Notes: generated by a model from the letters alone, not told the origin. Positions 28,471 to 38,545 are shown, counted from the stretch's first letter. The stretch is DNA of 64,000 bases from Veillonella magna DSM 19857 (GCF_000428745.1 NZ_AUAN01000005.1:62001-126000), one strand, 5' to 3'. Numbers and translations are program-made.

Positions 28471-29031
28471 AATAATTCCCAAATGCTGCAATAAAATCTT
28501 AGTACCAATAAGAACCAATACGATCCCTCCAATAATCTCTGCTCGTCCACGCAATAGCTTTGCCAGTTGATGTCCCAGATAAATACCAACTAATGAAATA
28601 CCAAAGGTAATAATTCCTATAATACCGGATGCCCAGAGTACATTGACCGACAAAAAGGCCAATGTAATACCTATCGCTAATGCATCAATGCTGGTAGCCA
28701 ATGCTAACATCAGCATTTCCTTCCAGTCCATGAAAAGACATATATCATCATCAGCATCCTTATGATAGGCCTCGCGAATCATATTTATACCAAGATACCC
28801 AAGGAGTGCAAAAATAATCCAATGATCGTATTCACTGATAATATCGGCTAATTGTGCACCTACCAACCAACCTATAATAGGCATTCCCATCTGAAAAAGC
28901 CCAAATAAGAAAGGTAATACTACCTTCTTATATTGTTCCTTAGGTCCGATACAAGGCGCTTTGGCTACCGATACCGCAAAAGCATCCATGGCCAATCCCA
29001 CCGCCAACAATACAATTTCAAAGCCACTCAT
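28468..29031 (-). CDS. mntP: Manganese efflux pump MntP
   Basis: 187 residues, six predicted membrane helices in two repeats. Paired acidic motifs GLAMDAFAVSVAKAP and LATSIDALAIGITLAF are the family signature, with aspartates inside the membrane. It exports Mn2+. The 120-nt gap upstream holds an ATAGCAG/CTGCTAT hairpin but no manganese-riboswitch (yybP-ykoY) core that I can recognise. Confidence 0.94.
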   Translation of the reverse strand: MSGFEIVLLAVGLAMDAFAVSVAKAPCIGPKEQYKKVVLPFLFGLFQMGMPIIGWLVGAQLADIISEYDHWIIFALLGYLGINMIREAYHKDADDDICLFMDWKEMLMLALATSIDALAIGITLAFLSVNVLWASGIIGIITFGISLVGIYLGHQLAKLLRGRAEIIGGIVLVLIGTKILLQHLGII

Positions 29032-29151
29032 TACTCTTCTTCACTCCAAGCTATATACTTATATCTATAATCTTGACACTATCATATGCCTTCTATGGTA
29101 CCTTGCCTAAACTTATTACTACACCAGGTATCTCCCGATAGCAGAATACTG

Positions 29152-30573
29152 CTATTCATTTACGGCCAATAGAGAATATGCTTCTCGATGCAATACGGCA
29201 TCACATTCAACACGTATATCACGCTGCAGTTCTTGGCGCAACTCTTTCAAAACACCTTTTGTAAAACATGCGCCTACTTCAGGATGTACTGTAATCATAA
29301 TATCAGTCTTAAGTCGTCCCGAACGAGATAACTGACGAAGGCGTCGCAAAATCTGTAAATAGACCGTCTGCGCAGATAAGACCGTGCCACTGCCACCACA
29401 GTGGGAGCACGTATCAAATAACAAGCTCTGTAATCCTTGTCGCTCCCGCTTGCGTGTCATTTCCACCAGTCCCAGTGATGTAATACCACAAACCACAGTT
29501 TTAACGCGATCATAGCGCACCTGCTTAGTCAGATAGGCTATCAATGCTTCACGTTGCTCTTTTTTAGGCATATCTATAAAGTCACATAAGATGATACCGC
29601 CAATATCGCGCAAACGCAACTGTCGACAAATCGCATCGGCTGCTTCCATATTGACAATCCGCGCTGTTTCACCGGGATTTCCGCCGGTAAAATGTCCTGA
29701 GTTAACATCAATAACAGTCAAGGCCTCCGTATAATCAATTTGTAAAAATCCACCGGATGGCAACTCTACGCGATTACTTACCAATGCCTCGATTTGGGTA
29801 TCTATTTCGTAATGCTTAAAAATGTCCTCTTTGCTTTCCACATAACGGATTACAACATTGCTCATAGCCGCCATATTACGGCATAATTCTCCTAAACGTT
29901 GAACTACCGCCTCATCATCTGCTACAATTTCCGTGTCACCACGCCCTACGTAATCGCGCAACAACCGTAACCATACATCGGCATCACTGTAAATCTCCGT
30001 TCCATTTTTTGCCACTGCAAAACGCCGCTGCAATTGTTCCCATGTTTGCCATAAGAATTCCATATCGGCTGCAATATCCTCTTCCTTTGCATCGGCTGCG
30101 GCCGTTCGCAATATGAAGCCACAGCCTCTTGCCAAATACGGTGCTGCCATAGACTCAAGGGCCTGTCGTCGTGCAGTATCGGTAATTTTTTTAGAAATAT
30201 GAATGCCCTTTGAGTAAGGAAGTAGTACCATGAAGCGACCGGCCAAACTAATATCCGCACTAACACGTATTCCTTTGCCGCGCATCTCTTCCTTTACCGC
30301 TTGCACCATAATAACCTGTCCCACGAAGAGCTTGCCCATTTCTCGTGTTTGCTTACCATGCTTTAAGTTTAAATATGCATTTTGCCCACGACCGATGTCA
30401 ACAAAAGCGGATGCCATACCGGGCAATACATTGCGCACGACACCTTTATAGATATGATTAACCGTGTGTGTTGCTTCCGGACGCTCATATAATATATCGG
30501 TTAATACCCCCGCTTCATCGGTAATGGCGATGCGACTTTCTTCAGGCATCGTAGTAATTATGATTCGCTTCAT
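29152..30573 (-). CDS. rng: Ribonuclease G (RNase E/G family)
   Basis: 473 residues. An S1 RNA-binding domain at the N-terminus (YKGVVRNVLPGMASAFVDIGR), the catalytic DVNSGHFTGG with DFIDMPKKEQR, and the zinc-link CSHCGGSGTV. Length and lack of a long C-terminal scaffold favour RNase G over RNase E. The genome also has RNase Y in this window, so both decay systems coexist. AGGAGGT precedes the start. Confidence 0.93.
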   Translation of the reverse strand: MKRIIITTMPEESRIAITDEAGVLTDILYERPEATHTVNHIYKGVVRNVLPGMASAFVDIGRGQNAYLNLKHGKQTREMGKLFVGQVIMVQAVKEEMRGKGIRVSADISLAGRFMVLLPYSKGIHISKKITDTARRQALESMAAPYLARGCGFILRTAAADAKEEDIAADMEFLWQTWEQLQRRFAVAKNGTEIYSDADVWLRLLRDYVGRGDTEIVADDEAVVQRLGELCRNMAAMSNVVIRYVESKEDIFKHYEIDTQIEALVSNRVELPSGGFLQIDYTEALTVIDVNSGHFTGGNPGETARIVNMEAADAICRQLRLRDIGGIILCDFIDMPKKEQREALIAYLTKQVRYDRVKTVVCGITSLGLVEMTRKRERQGLQSLLFDTCSHCGGSGTVLSAQTVYLQILRRLRQLSRSGRLKTDIMITVHPEVGACFTKGVLKELRQELQRDIRVECDAVLHREAYSLLAVNE

Positions 30574-30601
30574 ACTACACCTCCTTTCCTATCATAACTG
30601 G

Positions 30602-31291
30602 TTATACCACATCTAACGGGGATTTTCGTTCACCGTTTTCTTCCACCAAGATAGCTTTACGATGAATAGTATACGCATCCGTCAAAGGCCATCCGTATCG
30701 ATCACGACCTAGCAACCATACCTCACCGGGCTTAATCGTCCCTTCCGGATAAATACCAATTCCCATAGTCAATGTAACCCGGTTGCCGTTGACCGCTGCC
30801 GTAATAGGCTCTTTTACGAAATGTTTCACATCGATAAGTCGCATTTTTTTAGGCGTTACTTTTTCATAACTAATTTCCGTTGCTTCATTAAAAGGAACCA
30901 GCAACGACTTCCAATCAGCTTTATCTTCAACCGGCCCCGTCACTTCATAAACGGCATAATTACAGATAGCCATCATTTTTCGAACCTTATTCGGCATTTC
31001 GCAGCCATCAATGACTTCCAATCCCGGAGGAGCCACACGATTCAGACGCGCTATAACTGCGTCTACCGGTGTGTCTTCCAATATATCAAGATCTGCGTAT
31101 TCGCAGGTAGCCGTAATCCCTAATGCCAACGCCGAGGAAAAGCTAATTTTCATATGAGGATTAAAACCTTCTGAATATGCCATGGCTATACCGGCCCGTC
31201 GGATTGTGCGTTCTACAGCTTGCGCATAGTCCAAATGCGATAAAAATCGCAATTGCTCCCCCTTTTTAAATGCCAAACGTAACTTTTTCAA
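30602..31291 (-). CDS. Radical SAM-associated protein, TIGR03936/DUF2344 family
   Basis: 229 residues. The N-terminal LRLAFKKGEQLRFLSHLDYA and EGFNPHMKISFSSALALG are the family signature. Start taken as TTG at 31291, with AAGGAGG nine nt upstream; the longer frame upstream overlaps the neighbouring gene heavily. The gene overlaps the end of the TIGR03960 radical-SAM gene by 26 nt; in many Firmicutes the two are adjacent or fused. Biochemical function unknown to me. Confidence 0.88.
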   Translation of the reverse strand: MKKLRLAFKKGEQLRFLSHLDYAQAVERTIRRAGIAMAYSEGFNPHMKISFSSALALGITATCEYADLDILEDTPVDAVIARLNRVAPPGLEVIDGCEMPNKVRKMMAICNYAVYEVTGPVEDKADWKSLLVPFNEATEISYEKVTPKKMRLIDVKHFVKEPITAAVNGNRVTLTMGIGIYPEGTIKPGEVWLLGRDRYGWPLTDAYTIHRKAILVEENGERKSPLDVV

Positions 31292-33146
31292 CGCGTCCAC
31301 CCTCCTTATAATCAATAATAGCTGTGTCCAATTCAGGGCATACATTACAGCCATTGCAAGGTAACCGTCGGCAGTCGCGAGTTAAATCGGCCCGCACGGC
31401 ACGCTCCCACTCTTGTTTAAGATAATTTTTACTTACCGTATCATCTAAGTGATCCCACGGCAAAGGTTCATCAAAATCACGATTGCGCCGCGCATAGTAA
31501 TCCGGATCAATACCTGTATTTTTAAAAGCTTCCAGCCATGTATCAATAGAGAAGTATTCCGTCCAGCCATCAAACTTACAGCCCAGCCTCCATGCTTCAA
31601 TAAGTGTTTTAGCCAAACGACGATCGCCGCGAGCAAACACCGCTTCCATATAACCGGTAGCCCCGTCATGATAATGATAAGAAATATTGCGATTATTAAT
31701 GAGCGTCTTTAAATACTGTTGCTTACGATGAATTTCCTCCACTGCCTGTTGACCGTACCACTGATAGGGGGAATGACTTTTAGGTACAAAGAAGGATACA
31801 CTAACTGTAACCTTACCGTTGCGTTTGCCTGTAATTTCGCGATGTAAATCCAACACTTTATAGGCTAAATCGGCAATTCCGGCTACATCCTCATCGGTTT
31901 CCGTTGGCAATCCCATCATAAAATACAGTTTCACCGTATGCCATCCCGATTTAAAAGCATTCGTACAAGCTGCTATAAGGTCTTCTTCACTGACACCTTT
32001 ATTGATTACGTCACGCATGCGCTGCGAACCAGCCTCCGGCGCAAAGGTAAGACCGCTCTTACGCACTTGCTGTACTTTTTTTGCAATATCAATAGAAAAT
32101 GCATCGATACGAAGTGACGGCAGACTAACGCTGACCTGCTTGTCTTTAAATTCCTCCATAAGCATATCTACCAACTCGGGAAGCTTTGAGTAATCCGCTG
32201 AGCTAAGCGACATCAAAGATATTTCGTTATATCCTGTATTGGCAATAATGTCTTTAGCCAACTGTACCAATCGTTCCGGGGTGCGTTCGCGCACCGGTCG
32301 GTACAACATGCCGGCTTGACAGAAACGACATCCTCGTGTGCAACCGCGGAACAATTCCAATACGGCTCTATCATGAACAACATCTAAAAAAGGAACCACG
32401 GGTTTCGTTGGATAAAAACTATGTTCCATATCTTCAATAATACGCTTTTTGATTACCTCCGGTGCTTCTTCAGCCAAGCGTTTCATTCCCTTGAAATCAC
32501 CGGCTGCGGTATATTCCGGCTTATACAAAGCAGGAACATACGTGCCCGGAATCAGAGCCGCTTTACGTAAAAATGCTTCCTTACCACCGGGAAAACCGGC
32601 CGCTTTTTCAGCCTTGTATAAATCGACAAATTCATTAAGCCATTCTTCCGATTCACCAATAGACACAATGTCAAAAAAGTCAGCTATCGGTTCGATATTA
32701 TAGGCGCAAGGGCCACCTGCCAACAGCAAGGGAAAACTAAGATCGCGATCTTTTGCGTAAAAAGGAATCCCTGCCAAGTCCAACATATTCAAAATATTGG
32801 TATAACTCATTTCATATTGCAAAGTGAATCCCAATAAATCAAAATCCTTAGCCGGAGTCTTTGTTTCCAGTGAAAACAGAGGAATATGACGTTTTCGCAT
32901 TTCTTCCTCCATATCTACCCATGGAGCAAATACACGTTCTGCCGCTACATCGGCACGTTCATTCAATAAAGAATATAAAATTTTAATTCCCAGATGACTC
33001 ATGCTTACTTCATATACATCGGGAAATGCCAACGCCATCGTCACATCTACTTCATCATGATTTTTAACGATACTGTTCCATTCTCCGCCGGTATAACGAG
33101 CCGGCTTGCTTACATGCTGTAACCACGCCGCATCTAATTGAATCAT
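31266..33146 (-). CDS. B12-binding domain radical SAM protein, TIGR03960 family
   Basis: 626 residues. A degenerate cobalamin-binding-like N-terminal half (FPDVYEVSMSHLGIKILY, FDLLGFTLQYEMSYTNIL) is followed by a radical-SAM core with CTRGCRFCQAG. The C-terminal tail has a cysteine pattern (CRRLPCNGCNVCPE). The family is widespread with TIGR03936 and RNase E/G, exactly the neighbours here. A role in RNA or ribosome modification is often suspected but not shown. Confidence 0.88.
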   Translation of the reverse strand: MIQLDAAWLQHVSKPARYTGGEWNSIVKNHDEVDVTMALAFPDVYEVSMSHLGIKILYSLLNERADVAAERVFAPWVDMEEEMRKRHIPLFSLETKTPAKDFDLLGFTLQYEMSYTNILNMLDLAGIPFYAKDRDLSFPLLLAGGPCAYNIEPIADFFDIVSIGESEEWLNEFVDLYKAEKAAGFPGGKEAFLRKAALIPGTYVPALYKPEYTAAGDFKGMKRLAEEAPEVIKKRIIEDMEHSFYPTKPVVPFLDVVHDRAVLELFRGCTRGCRFCQAGMLYRPVRERTPERLVQLAKDIIANTGYNEISLMSLSSADYSKLPELVDMLMEEFKDKQVSVSLPSLRIDAFSIDIAKKVQQVRKSGLTFAPEAGSQRMRDVINKGVSEEDLIAACTNAFKSGWHTVKLYFMMGLPTETDEDVAGIADLAYKVLDLHREITGKRNGKVTVSVSFFVPKSHSPYQWYGQQAVEEIHRKQQYLKTLINNRNISYHYHDGATGYMEAVFARGDRRLAKTLIEAWRLGCKFDGWTEYFSIDTWLEAFKNTGIDPDYYARRNRDFDEPLPWDHLDDTVSKNYLKQEWERAVRADLTRDCRRLPCNGCNVCPELDTAIIDYKEGGRVEKVTFGI

Positions 33147-33216
33147 ATAGCCTCCTATACAGTCTTATCATTTATCTCAATAATAATGCCTCATTTAAGT
33201 TCTACGCTTAACCCCA

Positions 33217-33240
33217 TGAAAAATTACTATGTAATTTCTC
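33217..33240 (-). terminator. Weak terminator-like hairpin after rodA
   Basis: Minus strand stem AAATTAC/GTAATTT with a 3-nt loop followed by UUC. Short and AT-rich, so only a weak terminator candidate at the end of the mreB-to-rodA cluster. Confidence 0.35.
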
Positions 33241-33250
33241 ACAATACCAA

Positions 33251-34354
33251 TTAAAACATCAGTTGTTTGCGATGCATAGCTATGTTTAATAAAAGTCCTA
33301 CACTAAGCATATTCGTTGTCAACGCACTGACTCCATAGCTAATAAACGGTAGTGGAATTCCCGTTACAGGCATAATACCGGTAGTCATCCCCACGTTTAC
33401 CAATACCTGGAATACAAGCATGGAACCTATCCCCGTAGCCAACAACATGCCGAATGTATCATTAGCACTTTTAGCAATGGCTATGCTGCGATAGATTAAT
33501 ACACACAATAGTACCAAAACAATAAAGCATCCTACAAATCCCAGTTCCTCACCAATTACCGAAAAAATGAAGTCCGTATGATTTTCCGGCAGAAAGTTTA
33601 GCTGGCTTTGCGTACCTTCAAACAAACCTTTCCCCAGTATCATACCTGAACCAATTGCTATTTTCGATTGAATAATATGATATCCGGCACCGAAAGGATC
33701 AATATTAGGATTTAAGAATACCAGTATACGTTGTTTTTGGTATTCTTTCAATACAAACCACCCTAGCGGAGCCAGTACTACCGCTACGCCAACAATAATC
33801 TGAACCAATCGCATGCGAATGCCGCCTACGAAAAGCATACCGAAAAGAATGGCCAGATATACCAATGATGTTCCTAAGTCCGGCTGTTTAAATACCAGAA
33901 GGGCGGGAATACCCACAAATATAACAATAGGTACCAGTGACTTAAAGGTATTTAACTTTTGTACATGCTTCGTCATCATGGAAGCCATACTAATTATCAT
34001 CAATAATTTCGTAAACTCCGATGGTTGAATCGTAATCGGTCCAATCTGAATCCATCGCTGAGCCCCTAATGCCGAGGTGCCTACAAGCATAACCGCTACC
34101 AACAAAAGTAGGGTAATCGCATATAAGGGCTTTCCCCACGACGCTAATCGTCTATAGTCAAACCACTGCATAGCTACAACGATGATAGCATTTATACAAA
34201 AAAAGCTAAATTGCTTCGTAACCAATCCCGAAAGAGTGATGCCGTCCTTATTTACATGGGTCGCACTTCCTATAATAACAATTCCCGTACCGATAAGCCC
34301 GAGAGTACATAGTACTACAGTCCAGTCCCACTCCCTCCATATTCGTCGCCACAT
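33251..34354 (-). CDS. rodA: Rod-shape peptidoglycan glycosyltransferase RodA
   Basis: SEDS-family lipid-II polymerase, 367 residues with about ten membrane helices. Typical motifs are GAQRWIQIGPITIQPSEFTK, KQPDLGTSLVYL, PENHTDFIFSVIGEELGF and GIPLPFISYG. Start ATG at 34354 with AGGAGG four nt upstream. It is the last gene of mreB-C-D-mrdA-minD-rodA and partners PBP2 (mrdA). RodA is favoured over FtsW by this context. Confidence 0.94.
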   Translation of the reverse strand: MWRRIWREWDWTVVLCTLGLIGTGIVIIGSATHVNKDGITLSGLVTKQFSFFCINAIIVVAMQWFDYRRLASWGKPLYAITLLLLVAVMLVGTSALGAQRWIQIGPITIQPSEFTKLLMIISMASMMTKHVQKLNTFKSLVPIVIFVGIPALLVFKQPDLGTSLVYLAILFGMLFVGGIRMRLVQIIVGVAVVLAPLGWFVLKEYQKQRILVFLNPNIDPFGAGYHIIQSKIAIGSGMILGKGLFEGTQSQLNFLPENHTDFIFSVIGEELGFVGCFIVLVLLCVLIYRSIAIAKSANDTFGMLLATGIGSMLVFQVLVNVGMTTGIMPVTGIPLPFISYGVSALTTNMLSVGLLLNIAMHRKQLMF

Positions 34355-34362
34355 ATATCCTC

Positions 34363-35214
34363 CTATCGACGTAAGCGCCGCCATCGGCTATCGCGCTGAC
34401 GCACAAGTAACCTTGGCTGCTCTTTCTGTCGTTTATTTTCTTCAAATTTCTTTTGTTCTGCCGACATCACTGATGCATATTGCGTAAATATTGTTGTATC
34501 ATCCCACGCATTACCGCTTTGACAAAAATCACACAAAGGTGTAAGCAGATTATCAAACGTATCAGCTATAGGATTGTATAATTTACCCGCTTGCCCTTGT
34601 TGCCATACCGCTTCACTATAAGGTAATACGGCTCCCAGCATTTCCGCCGACAACGAATACCAAGCCTCTTCTATATCCGCTACCGACATATGCGGATTAA
34701 TTCTGTTAAATACCAGCGCATAGTCAAGCTGTCTCTGTTCTCGACATACCTGCATCACGCGTTGCGCATTACGTAGCGCCACCCATACCGGTTCCGTAAC
34801 GATTACCAGTCGCTGGGCTACACGCAAAATTGCATCATTACCGCGACCGATACCGGCCGGTGCATCTACAATCACATAATCGTATTGTTTCGCCATTTTT
34901 TTCAATAACCGGCCGTAACCTTTACGGCCTACGTCCTCCCAACGCACGCCTTGACTGGCTGGTAAAAAATCAAGCCCTTCCGAGACAGATACAATAGCAT
35001 CTTCCGCTCGGCATCTCTTTTTCCACACGTCCAGCGCATCATAGAGAATTTCGTTTTCCTTACCGATAACGAGATCCAAATCTCGTAGTCCCAAGTCACC
35101 GTCAGTAATCAAAATCTTTTTTCCACGACGTGCCAATGCACCGCCTAACCCGGCTGTTAACGTCGTCTTACCAACGCCACCCTTGCCGGATACCATCGCA
35201 ATAATGAGTCCCAT
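34363..35214 (-). CDS. minD: MinD/ParA-type ATPase
   Basis: 283 residues. Deviant Walker A VSGKGGVGKTTLTAGLG, GDLGLRDLDLVIG and VIVDAPAGIGRGNDAIL match MinD, which positions the septum through MinC. The C-terminus is very basic (LLVRQRDSRWRRLRR), and no clear amphipathic membrane-targeting helix is obvious. No minC or minE lies next to it. It sits between mrdA and rodA, so a role in placing elongation enzymes rather than the septum is possible. Confidence 0.8.
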   Translation of the reverse strand: MGLIIAMVSGKGGVGKTTLTAGLGGALARRGKKILITDGDLGLRDLDLVIGKENEILYDALDVWKKRCRAEDAIVSVSEGLDFLPASQGVRWEDVGRKGYGRLLKKMAKQYDYVIVDAPAGIGRGNDAILRVAQRLVIVTEPVWVALRNAQRVMQVCREQRQLDYALVFNRINPHMSVADIEEAWYSLSAEMLGAVLPYSEAVWQQGQAGKLYNPIADTFDNLLTPLCDFCQSGNAWDDTTIFTQYASVMSAEQKKFEENKRQKEQPRLLVRQRDSRWRRLRR

Positions 35215-35226
35215 AGCATGTCCTTT

Positions 35227-37122
35227 CTATCGCATTTGTGGACCTGTAATGGCCGGCTCCGAGGCTTTAATCACCTCTGTAGCTTTAGTATTACCATCAT
35301 CTGCCTTTGTCTGCGATTTCTGTCCTACATGGAAATATTCTTCTAAGACAGCTCTAACAATAGGTCCTGCCGAACCGGCACCAAAGCTGCCCTGTTCAAC
35401 CAATGCCACCACAACAATACGCGGTTTATCGTAAGGCGCATAGGCAACAAACCAGCCATGATCGCGCCCTGTAGCGTTTTCTGCGGTCCCCGTTTTACCG
35501 GCTACAGCAATCGGCAAATCTTTAAAGAGAGACCCTGCAGTACCACCTTCAGCCGTTACGTCACGTAAGGCGTTACGAATAAGATCCATAACGCTTTTTG
35601 ATACCTGCAAGACCCCTATCTTTTTAGGTCCGAATATTTCTTCCGGCGTGCCGTCACTGTTATCGATACGACTGACAACGTACGGTTGATATCGAATGCC
35701 GCCGTTAGCTACTTCAGACATAACCATAGCCATTTGAATCGGTGTTACCAACGTAAACGACTGACCTATTGCAGCATCAAAGGTTTCCCCTAAATACCAA
35801 TCTTGATCAAACACCTTGCGTTTGTATTCCGGACTGGCTATATTACCAGCAGCTTCACCGAATAACTTGATGCCCGTCTTTTCTCCCAAACCAAATAAGC
35901 GTGCAAACTTATCAAGATTTTCAATACCTACACGATTGCCCATTTCGTAGAAATATACATTATCCGACTTAGCCAAAGCAGTATTGAAATCAAGCCAGCC
36001 CAATGCTTCGCCTTCTGCATTTCGTTTATCAATAAGCCAATGGCGCCCGCTGTCAAAAATCATTTCATCCGGCGTTACCTTTTTTAATTCTAAGGCCGCA
36101 GCTCCGGTAATAATCTTAAACGGCGAGCCAGGCGGGTATTCACCGGAGACCACCTTATTATCAAAGGGGTGATTCATATCCGTGTTTAATTGTTTCCATT
36201 GTGCCGAGGTAATACCGCGTGCAAACCAGTTAGGATTAAATTCCGGTGCACTCACCATAGCCAAAATAGCCCCCGTATTGGGATCCATAGCCACTACGGC
36301 AGCTCCTTTGGCCGGTATGCCTTGTGAACGCAAGGAAGCCAGCTGATCGGCTACGGCTTTTTCGGCAGCCTTCTGCAACGGTAAGTCGATGGTCAAATGA
36401 ATATCGCGTCCCGGTACCGTATTTTGCCGTCCGACTTCGGCTACGGGACGGCCCGCTGCATCTACTTCTACTTGCTTACCACCGTCAATCCCGCGCAATA
36501 CATTATCATACATCCGCTCTAAGCCGGCTCGTCCTAAAATGGTACCCGGCCCGACTCTTGTATTAGGATCTTTTTCACGAATATCAGCTAACTCTTCTTC
36601 GCCTACTTCTCCGACATACCCAAAAAGCTGGGAGGCCATTGTATCATAAGGATAATAGCGAAGCGGTTCTACATCAATAGATACCCCCGGCAATTCATGA
36701 CTGCGTTCTGCAATTTTTGTGACTGTATCCATGGTAATATCGTTAGCCAAGCGAATCGGCTCATATCCGCCTTCATGAGCTTTTACTTTTTCTTTAATCG
36801 CTTCCGGTTTCATGCCCAAAATACCGGCCAATCGCTGCAGCTCACTGTCATCAATTTCTTTATCGGTAGGCATAATGGATACGGTATATGCAGGCCGCGA
36901 GCCCACCAATATTTGACCGTTTCGATCATACATAATCCCTCGTGCTGCCGTCACCGATAGCATGCGCAACCGATTTCCTTCCGCCTTTGAGTGGTAGTAT
37001 TCCCCTTCGACGATTTGCAAATAAAATAAACGCGTTACCAATATCACAAAAATGGCAATCACAATATACATGAGGGCATCAAAGCGGCCCTTTTTTCTTT
37101 TTTTATAGAGTGCCTCCAGCAC
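35227..37122 (-). CDS. mrdA: Penicillin-binding protein 2 (transpeptidase)
   Basis: 631 residues. One N-terminal membrane helix, a dimerisation/pedestal region (RGIMYDRNGQILVGSRPAY), then the transpeptidase with SxxK (PPGSPFKI), SxN (AKSDNVYF) and KTGT (AGKTGTAENATG). It cross-links wall during elongation with RodA. The frame extends upstream to a TTG overlapping mreD, but GTG at 37122 is the better start because GGAGGG lies 7 nt before it. Confidence 0.95.
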   Translation of the reverse strand: MLEALYKKRKKGRFDALMYIVIAIFVILVTRLFYLQIVEGEYYHSKAEGNRLRMLSVTAARGIMYDRNGQILVGSRPAYTVSIMPTDKEIDDSELQRLAGILGMKPEAIKEKVKAHEGGYEPIRLANDITMDTVTKIAERSHELPGVSIDVEPLRYYPYDTMASQLFGYVGEVGEEELADIREKDPNTRVGPGTILGRAGLERMYDNVLRGIDGGKQVEVDAAGRPVAEVGRQNTVPGRDIHLTIDLPLQKAAEKAVADQLASLRSQGIPAKGAAVVAMDPNTGAILAMVSAPEFNPNWFARGITSAQWKQLNTDMNHPFDNKVVSGEYPPGSPFKIITGAAALELKKVTPDEMIFDSGRHWLIDKRNAEGEALGWLDFNTALAKSDNVYFYEMGNRVGIENLDKFARLFGLGEKTGIKLFGEAAGNIASPEYKRKVFDQDWYLGETFDAAIGQSFTLVTPIQMAMVMSEVANGGIRYQPYVVSRIDNSDGTPEEIFGPKKIGVLQVSKSVMDLIRNALRDVTAEGGTAGSLFKDLPIAVAGKTGTAENATGRDHGWFVAYAPYDKPRIVVVALVEQGSFGAGSAGPIVRAVLEEYFHVGQKSQTKADDGNTKATEVIKASEPAITGPQMR

Positions 37123-37139
37123 TTTGCTGCCCTCCGTTT

Positions 37140-37631
37140 CTACCAAATATACTCATCATCTTTTTCAAAATTCCAAATCAATTCATGCAGCCCTATGCCG
37201 ATAAGGCCATTAAGCCAAACAACCGGCCAAACAAAGTGCCAAGCATATATCAGCACATCAACGGATTCCCGTGCCATCAGCAGCATGCCTATACGAACTG
37301 CCGCATCCAGCAATGTACCTCCTAAAACCCAGAAAAAAGTGACGTACCATTGTTCTTCGTATACAGAGTGAGACCACATGCTAAGAACATATGCTACCAC
37401 AAGATAGGGAAACAAGTGTAATCCAAATAAATTGCTGATTAAAATATCGTGAACCAAACCACCGATAACAGCTACGGTTATACCTGCACGACGCCCTTTC
37501 AAAAGGGCCACCACAATAATCCAAGTCAATATGAGATTGGGCATCCACGCTTGCTTAAAGAGCAGCGGTAATAACTCGCTCTGCAGGAAACATGTGATAA
37601 TCCCAACGCAAATCAAGGCAGCTGTTCTCAT
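37140..37631 (-). CDS. mreD: Rod shape-determining protein MreD
   Basis: 163 residues, about five membrane helices, hydrophobic throughout. Assignment rests on size, topology and position between mreC and mrdA; LIFHDILISN-type residues (GLVHDILISNLFGLH) match the family. Start overlaps the mreC stop by 4 nt. Confidence 0.88.
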   Translation of the reverse strand: MRTAALICVGIITCFLQSELLPLLFKQAWMPNLILTWIIVVALLKGRRAGITVAVIGGLVHDILISNLFGLHLFPYLVVAYVLSMWSHSVYEEQWYVTFFWVLGGTLLDAAVRIGMLLMARESVDVLIYAWHFVWPVVWLNGLIGIGLHELIWNFEKDDEYIW

Positions 37632-38545
37632 TGCGACATCGCTCCTTTAACACCCTGTACTTGGTCACGTTGTGTCTGTGGTACCAATTTGGGTTCCAAT
37701 GCCGGTTTTACCGGATCCCCTTCGCGAGATCGTAAAATAACAAATACCTCTTCTATATTACGGAAATTAGCAGACGGCTGTACTATAGCATTTTTTACAA
37801 AACCTTCCGCATCATTTTCAATGCGCACTACATGGCCAACCAAGAGTCCCTTCGGATAAATACCACCATAACCGGATGTAATCAGAGCATCCCCATCAAG
37901 TACATCACCGTCACGCGCTACATCAACAAGCCGCGGTTCATCCGGATGGTTACCATTCCCTTTAATAACGGAAGCGACTCTTGATTCCGGACGCTGCACG
38001 ATAACCCCGATTGCAGTTCTCGGGTCCAACATAGTCTGTACCCGCGCCGAATGCTCATATACATCACTTACAAATCCAACAACCCCACCGGGTACTACCA
38101 CAGCCATATTAACGGCAATGCCTTCTGCTTCGCCGCGATCAATAGTAAACGTATTCGTCCACGTTCCGATATCTCGCGTCATAACCATAGCCGGCACCAT
38201 ATCAAACTGCGGATGCGTAGTTCTGAAATTTAGCAATTGCCGCAAACGAATATTTTCTGCCACACGTTCGTCATAGTCGGTAGCTCGTTGTTGTAGCTGT
38301 GCATTATCCGCTTCCAAGGCTTCTATTTTTTTAGTTGCCGCAATCGCATTATCAATAACAGTAATTCCGGTATGTACACCGTCCAATACACGGGACGCCC
38401 CGTAGGCAAAAGGTGTTGTTACTTTTTCAAGCGGCACCGTCACATAGGGAATAATCGTACGATGTTTCCAACCATATCCTAAGAGTGCCAATATTATACA
38501 GCATATCACGACGAATACCGTCAGTTTACGATCTGAAGAAAACAT
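37628..38545 (-). CDS. mreC: Rod shape-determining protein MreC
   Basis: 305 residues. One N-terminal membrane helix, a coiled coil (about 65-100, ATKKIEALEADNAQLQQRA), then the periplasmic beta-rich domain (VPGGVVGFVSDVYEHSARVQ, ALITSGYGGIYPKGLLVGHV). MreC bridges MreB and the PBP2-RodA synthase. Overlaps mreB by 1 nt (TGATG). Confidence 0.95.
   Translation of the reverse strand: MFSSDRKLTVFVVICCIILALLGYGWKHRTIIPYVTVPLEKVTTPFAYGASRVLDGVHTGITVIDNAIAATKKIEALEADNAQLQQRATDYDERVAENIRLRQLLNFRTTHPQFDMVPAMVMTRDIGTWTNTFTIDRGEAEGIAVNMAVVVPGGVVGFVSDVYEHSARVQTMLDPRTAIGVIVQRPESRVASVIKGNGNHPDEPRLVDVARDGDVLDGDALITSGYGGIYPKGLLVGHVVRIENDAEGFVKNAIVQPSANFRNIEEVFVILRSREGDPVKPALEPKLVPQTQRDQVQGVKGAMSQ

Noticed and set aside
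29032-29151. Manganese riboswitch (yybP-ykoY) upstream of mntP
   Set aside because: Looked for the conserved core; only an ATAGCAG/CTGCTAT hairpin without the motif is present.
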